Shown: in pieces, positions 60,744 through 64,000 of the stretch | Layout of the letters: each line of letters opens with the position of its first letter | Numbering within the stretch: the stretch's first letter is position 1 | Notes under the pieces: model-generated | Told to the model about the DNA's origin: nothing | The model's database searches: none | What the model saw: only the letters and a program-made list of their open reading frames with translations | Translations under genes and position numbers: made by a program | Assembly (NCBI GenBank): GCA_963557065.1 | Contig: CAUWCT010000001.1 | Coordinates: forward strand, 124,001-188,000 | Length of the DNA stretch: 64,000 nucleotides | Direction of reading: 5' to 3' | Origin: UMGS1370 sp963557065 | Lineage (GTDB): Bacteria > Bacillota > Clostridia > Lachnospirales > Lachnospiraceae

Positions 60744-62644
60744 ATCGGGTAGGAGGTAGATAATTATTTTATCTACCGACCTCCCACACCACCGTACGTA
60801 CCGTTCGGTATACGGCGGTTCTTTAGTTTTCACATATTTTCAAATAGAACTCTGTGAATGTTGGATATCCTAATTCACGTAGTTTCTTATTGTTAAAAGC
60901 AGTTTGAAACACGAAATATCCACTACAATACCAATTCCCATTTCGCATGTTGGCACATATCCATGCCTTTTCCTTCTCTACTCCTAACTTTTTGAGTTCT
61001 TTAAACTTTGTTTTGATTTTCTTCCATTGTTTCCAATAGATTGCCCTTATTCTATGGCGTAACCACTCATCATTATTCTGTAATAGACTTTTCATGTCAG
61101 CCATTCCAAAGTAGTTTACCCATCCTCTAATAAACTGTGTCAGTTTTAATGCTCGATATTCATTTCCCCATCCGTTACTTCTGTCAGTAAGTTCTCTGAT
61201 TTTTTTCTTCATCTTCGTTACTGATTTAGGATGTACTCGAAATCTGCATTTTCCCTTGTATCTATAGAAACTATAGCCCAGGTACTTGACCCTACTGATA
61301 TGTGCCACACACGTTTTCGTGCGATTTACTTTTAGGAATAGTTTTCCCTCAATATATGGCACTATGTTGTTTAAGGTTCTTTCTGCACTTTTTCTGCTTT
61401 TACACAATATCATGCAATCATCTGCGTATCGGACAAATCTATGTCCTCTCCTTGTTAGTTCCTTATCCAATTCATTCAGCATTATGTTACTTAGGAGTGG
61501 GCTTAATGGTCCGCCTTGTGGCATACCGACCTCTGTCTTTTCAAATATCCCTCTACTGACAACTCCAGCATTGAGATATTTGTGAATGAGCGATATTACT
61601 CGCCCATCCTTGATGGTTCGTGTTAGTACTTCAATTAGTTTGCTCTGACATACTGTGTCAAAGAATTTCTCCAAATCCATATCTACCACATATATATATC
61701 CATCATTAACATTTGTCTGGCATTGTTTCAGTGCATCGTGTGCACCTCTGTTTGGACGAAACCCAAAACTGTTCCTCGAAAACTGTTTCTCATAAATCGG
61801 CGATAACACCTGCGTGATTGCCTGTTGGAACACTCTGTCAACCACTGTAGGCACTCCCAGTTTTCTGACCTCGCCTTTTGTTTCTTTGGGTATCTCTACC
61901 CTACGGACTGGGTTGGGCTTATATTTCCCATCCTTTATCTGTTGGATTAGTTGCTCTTGGTTATCTCTTAGAAAGCTTAAAAGTTCATCCACTCTCATTC
62001 CGTCAACACCGCCTGCCCCTTTATTTGACTTTACTTTCTTGTAAGCCTTGTTTAGGTTATCTTTATGTAAAATCTGTTCCATTAGGTTGTCCGTCTGAAA
62101 ATCTGTGATGATGTCGTTGTTTTCAGCAATCCTCTGATGGGCGGACACTTCTGCATACTCTTTCTGTTCCGCAGATACCATTTGCAGATAGTCCTCTATA
62201 TGAAGTTGTCTGTCCTTAAATCCATCATTGGTTACATTCATTTACTCACATCTCCTAAAGTTCAGTCCTTCCTACTATGTTTGCAACCATAGTAGTACTA
62301 TGACCTCTGCTGACTTCTCGTCATTCGTTGTTACTGACGGATTTCATACTCTGTTTCATCCGCTGACGAGACCTCCCTTGGTACCACACGTCTCTTTCTC
62401 TCCATATATCTGCCACATTTACTATAGTTAATTCCGAGTAGTTATTGGACTTTGGTTTGTTGTGCAACTTTATCCTTAACTATAGCCTGATGTGGTTTCT
62501 GTTCGTCAGACCAGAGATTTGCCCTCCGACTTCCTTCAGATTCCACCTCACGATGGACACCCTTGTCTTTGGCTGTATCCTTCCCACTACTAGGGCGGAT
62601 TGGGGACTTGCACCCGTTAGAAACGTGCGCCGCAAGGCGCACAC
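60744..62644 (-). mobile_element. Group IIC-type intron, 1.9 kb
   Basis: Minus strand. The 5' end GTGTGCGCC at 62644 directly follows the T run of the ncRNA terminator. The 5' RNA domains occupy 62242-62644 and have no gene. Domain V is at about 60788-60821 (stem arms CCGCCGTA/TACGGTGG around a GAAC tetraloop), two bases after the IEP stop. Domain VI is a hairpin GGTAGATAA/TTATCTACC, and the 3' end is near 60744 (..CCGAT). Length, insertion behind an intrinsic terminator and an IEP without endonuclease all fit class C. The 3' exon begins TGTAACCGTTCAGCC, resembling the palindromic-element end. Confidence 0.85.
60823..62241 (-). CDS. ltrA: Group II intron-encoded reverse transcriptase/maturase
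   Basis: 472 residues. RT blocks: GVDGMRVDELLSFL (78-91), YVVDMDLEKFFDTV, VGMPQGGPLSPLLSNIML (238-255) and the catalytic RYADDCMIL with YADD at 272-275. A maturase X domain follows (WGNEYRALKLTQFIRGWVNYF, RHRIRAIYWKQWKKIKTKFKELKKLG), typical of class C. No HNH endonuclease or DNA-binding zinc motif at the end, so mobility uses nicks or replication forks at hairpin targets. The ~50-residue N-terminal extension is common to this subgroup. All motifs are intact, so it may be active. Confidence 0.93.
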   Translation of the reverse strand: MNVTNDGFKDRQLHIEDYLQMVSAEQKEYAEVSAHQRIAENNDIITDFQTDNLMEQILHKDNLNKAYKKVKSNKGAGGVDGMRVDELLSFLRDNQEQLIQQIKDGKYKPNPVRRVEIPKETKGEVRKLGVPTVVDRVFQQAITQVLSPIYEKQFSRNSFGFRPNRGAHDALKQCQTNVNDGYIYVVDMDLEKFFDTVCQSKLIEVLTRTIKDGRVISLIHKYLNAGVVSRGIFEKTEVGMPQGGPLSPLLSNIMLNELDKELTRRGHRFVRYADDCMILCKSRKSAERTLNNIVPYIEGKLFLKVNRTKTCVAHISRVKYLGYSFYRYKGKCRFRVHPKSVTKMKKKIRELTDRSNGWGNEYRALKLTQFIRGWVNYFGMADMKSLLQNNDEWLRHRIRAIYWKQWKKIKTKFKELKKLGVEKEKAWICANMRNGNWYCSGYFVFQTAFNNKKLRELGYPTFTEFYLKICEN

Positions 62645-62869
62645 AAAAAACGCCCGCAAGACCATACACAGTCTCACAGGCGGTTTTATCTCCCAAAGGC
62701 GTGCTGTATCTTTTCAGCCGACAGGTACACAAATAAACCATTCGCTGTCGAATGGATCTGCTGCGTTCTGTCTGCAAGCATAAATTGTTATGCTCTATAA
62801 AAAGATACAATTAACATCAAGCCATTTCCTCTTTAATAAAAATAAAATTTTCTGCATTTTTTGCAGTGC
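62645..62869 (-). ncRNA. Candidate structured small RNA with own promoter and terminator
   Basis: About 225 nt between the promoter at 62876-62904 and the terminator ending in TTTTTT (62645-62650). Pairings seen: 5' hairpin CTGCA..TGCAG (62852-62866); a perfect 10-bp closing helix between 62800-62809 and 62705-62714; inside it AGCATAA-CAAT-TTATGCT (62777-62794) and CCATTCG-ACAG-CGAATGG (62738-62755); then the terminator stem 62651-62682 (12 bp with three G-U pairs). No plausible protein. It could be an independent sRNA or an attenuating leader for the mutS2-like gene. I do not recognise the RNA class. Confidence 0.6.
62651..62682 (-). terminator. Intrinsic terminator of the candidate small RNA
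   Basis: CGCCTGTGAGAC, loop TGTGTATG, GTCTTGCGGGCG, followed on the minus strand by TTTTTT (62650-62645) and then directly by the intron 5' end. Confidence 0.85.
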
Positions 62870-62875
62870 TAAAGC

Positions 62876-62904
62876 AGAATAGCATAAAATGGCGTTCCTG
62901 TCAA
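62876..62904 (-). promoter_or_regulatory. Consensus sigma-A promoter behind hemW
   Basis: Minus strand TTGACA (62899-62904), 17-bp spacer, TATTCT (62876-62881) with extended -10 TG. It begins eight bases after the hemW stop and is nearly identical in layout to the csp promoter at 1624, suggesting high constitutive output. Confidence 0.8.
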
Positions 62905-62911
62905 TCTCCTG

Positions 62912-64000
62912 TTACAGCAAAAATTCGCTGAGCACATAGTTGCTGATATCAATTCCCCAGTCTGTCAGGGCAAGGCGGCTTCCCTCTTCTTTTAAAAGTC
63001 CGTTTGCAATCAGCCTGTCTACCTTATCTCCGTATACACTTCTGATTCGCACCCCAAAATTAGCGGCAAAGTCAATATCCGATACGCCCCTCATCATACG
63101 AAGTCCCAAAAACATAAACTCTTCCATTTTGGACTTGCGGGTCTGAGGTTCTACATTCTGGTACAGCTTTACAAGACCGTCATTTAAAAAATCCAACTCC
63201 AGATATGTGGATAAATCGGTCTCATTGGAAAACCTGGAACCATGAAAACAGGAAGACGCCCCCAGGCCCAGCCCCAGATATTCACTTCCTGTCCAATATC
63301 CAATATTGTGGCGGCATTCAAATCCGGGTTTGGCGTAATTGGAAATCTCATACCGATGGTATCCCTGGTGTTCCAGAAACTCTCTGGTAATCTGATACAT
63401 CTTCCGTTCTGTCTCTTCGTCCGGAAGAGGAAGCCACTCCTTTGCTGGCCCGCAGTTATCACCTGCCGGACACGAACAGCCGCCTTTGTTTTGGGAAGCG
63501 CCCTCTCCATAATAATCCCAGAACGGAGTGTTTTCTTCTATAATTAAACTATAAGCAGAAATATGCTCCGGCTTTAACATGGCCACCTTTTTTAAAGTGT
63601 TTTTCCAGGATTCCAAGGTCTGGCCCGGAAGAGCAGACATCAGATCCACATTAACACTCCAGAACCCTGCCTGTCTGGCCCGCTCAAAGCTTTTTAAAAA
63701 CTCTTCAAAGGTATGGATTCTTCCAAGGGCTTTTAGTTCCCGGTTATCAGCAGACTGGAGTCCAAGGCTTATCCGGTTAATTCCGCACCCTCTGTATACA
63801 TCCAGTTTCTGAGGATCTAATGTGCCGGGATTCGCCTCGATTGTAATTTCCGCATCCGGCGCAATGTCAAAATACAGCCGGATTGTCTCCACCACTGCCC
63901 GGATCAGTCCTGCCTCTAAAATAGAGGGCGTACCTCCGCCTATAAAAATCGTGGTCACCTGATACCCGTCGCTGGACAGACTGGCTGCATGGATTTCTTC
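62912..64000 (-). CDS. hemW: Heme chaperone HemW, 5' part outside window
   Basis: 363 codons to the window edge in an open frame; the true start and the radical-SAM CxxxCxxC are beyond 64000. Visible: VTTIFIGGGTPSILEAGL, TIEANPGTLDPQKLDVYRGCGINRISLGLQSADNRELKALGR, SVNVDLMSALPGQTLESWKNTLK and RYEISNYAKPGFECRHNIGYWTGSEYLGLGLGASS, all characteristic of HemW (formerly coproporphyrinogen oxidase-like HemN). It inserts heme into respiratory proteins. It normally lies between lepA and hrcA in Firmicutes. An insert CSCPAGDNC in the middle is unusual. Confidence 0.93.
   Translation of the reverse strand, partial: EEIHAASLSSDGYQVTTIFIGGGTPSILEAGLIRAVVETIRLYFDIAPDAEITIEANPGTLDPQKLDVYRGCGINRISLGLQSADNRELKALGRIHTFEEFLKSFERARQAGFWSVNVDLMSALPGQTLESWKNTLKKVAMLKPEHISAYSLIIEENTPFWDYYGEGASQNKGGCSCPAGDNCGPAKEWLPLPDEETERKMYQITREFLEHQGYHRYEISNYAKPGFECRHNIGYWTGSEYLGLGLGASSCFHGSRFSNETDLSTYLELDFLNDGLVKLYQNVEPQTRKSKMEEFMFLGLRMMRGVSDIDFAANFGVRIRSVYGDKVDRLIANGLLKEEGSRLALTDWGIDISNYVLSEFLL

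Noticed and set aside
62442..62810. 122-codon minus-strand frame beginning MYLFIEHNNLCLQTE
   Set aside because: It crosses the junction between the candidate RNA, its terminator and the intron 5' end; no ribosome site and no known motif.

Overview
The window reads as the chromosome of a low-to-mid GC Firmicute of class Clostridia, most likely a Lachnospiraceae member (Blautia or Lachnoclostridium-like; genus not provable here). The grounds are Firmicutes gene orders: ireB-ruvX-DUF1292-RNase J-mltG-like-trmR-trhP, hemW-hrcA-grpE-dnaK-dnaJ-prmA-rsmE-mtaB, nifS-thiI and era-recO. Strong AGGAGG ribosome sites, sigma-A promoters and many gut-type carbohydrate and MATE genes agree. About nine tenths of the genes lie on the minus strand. 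No rRNA, tRNA or CRISPR array was seen.

Layout. 1-7.2 kb: a 5'-truncated YprB-type nuclease, DUF5662, a cold-shock protein, hslO, a methyltransferase, a SEC-C protein, a PPi-type phosphofructokinase and a cell-wall amidase. 7.4-19.6 kb: a glycan island on the minus strand. It has a YesM/YesN-type two-component system overlapping a lone sugar-binding lipoprotein, then a complete sugar ABC importer with a Gfo/Idh/MocA oxidoreductase and a GH29 alpha-L-fucosidase. A 2.2 kb scar (13.5-15.7 kb) of dead mobile DNA separates the two halves: truncated IS200 transposase, conjugative-element-like DNA, a frameshifted restriction-nuclease-like gene and an IS3-type OrfA stub. 19.8-24.2 kb: an AraC regulator divergent from a GPH transporter, an amidohydrolase and a creatininase-family enzyme, with a clear 21-bp direct-repeat operator. 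24.2-24.9 kb: no gene, but a consensus promoter on the minus strand. 24.9-28 kb: two intact MATE exporters and the remnant of a third. 28-58.8 kb: housekeeping genes (glyQS, recO, era, M16C peptidase, tRNA wobble-modification pair, RNase J, ruvX, ireB, mtaB, thiI/nifS, rsmE, prmA, citrate synthase, HrcA regulon with CIRCE) and two paralogous 3D-domain secreted proteins. 58.8-64 kb: a MutS2-like ATPase, a group IIC-type intron, a candidate structured ncRNA and the 3' part of hemW.

The most striking structure is a dispersed family of palindromic elements of about 150 bp. Two good copies (30330-30479 and 35910-36060, inverted to each other) have 18-bp terminal inverted repeats and 8-bp target duplications, so they look like MITEs. 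Related or decayed versions lie at 1.5, 28.1 and 56.5 kb (the last in tandem), and single ends at 23.3 and 60.7 kb. One insertion rewrote the recO C-terminus. The second strong signal is at 62.65-62.87 kb: a consensus promoter, nested perfect helices and an intrinsic terminator define a probable RNA of about 225 nt, and the intron sits exactly behind that terminator, the target type used by group IIC introns.
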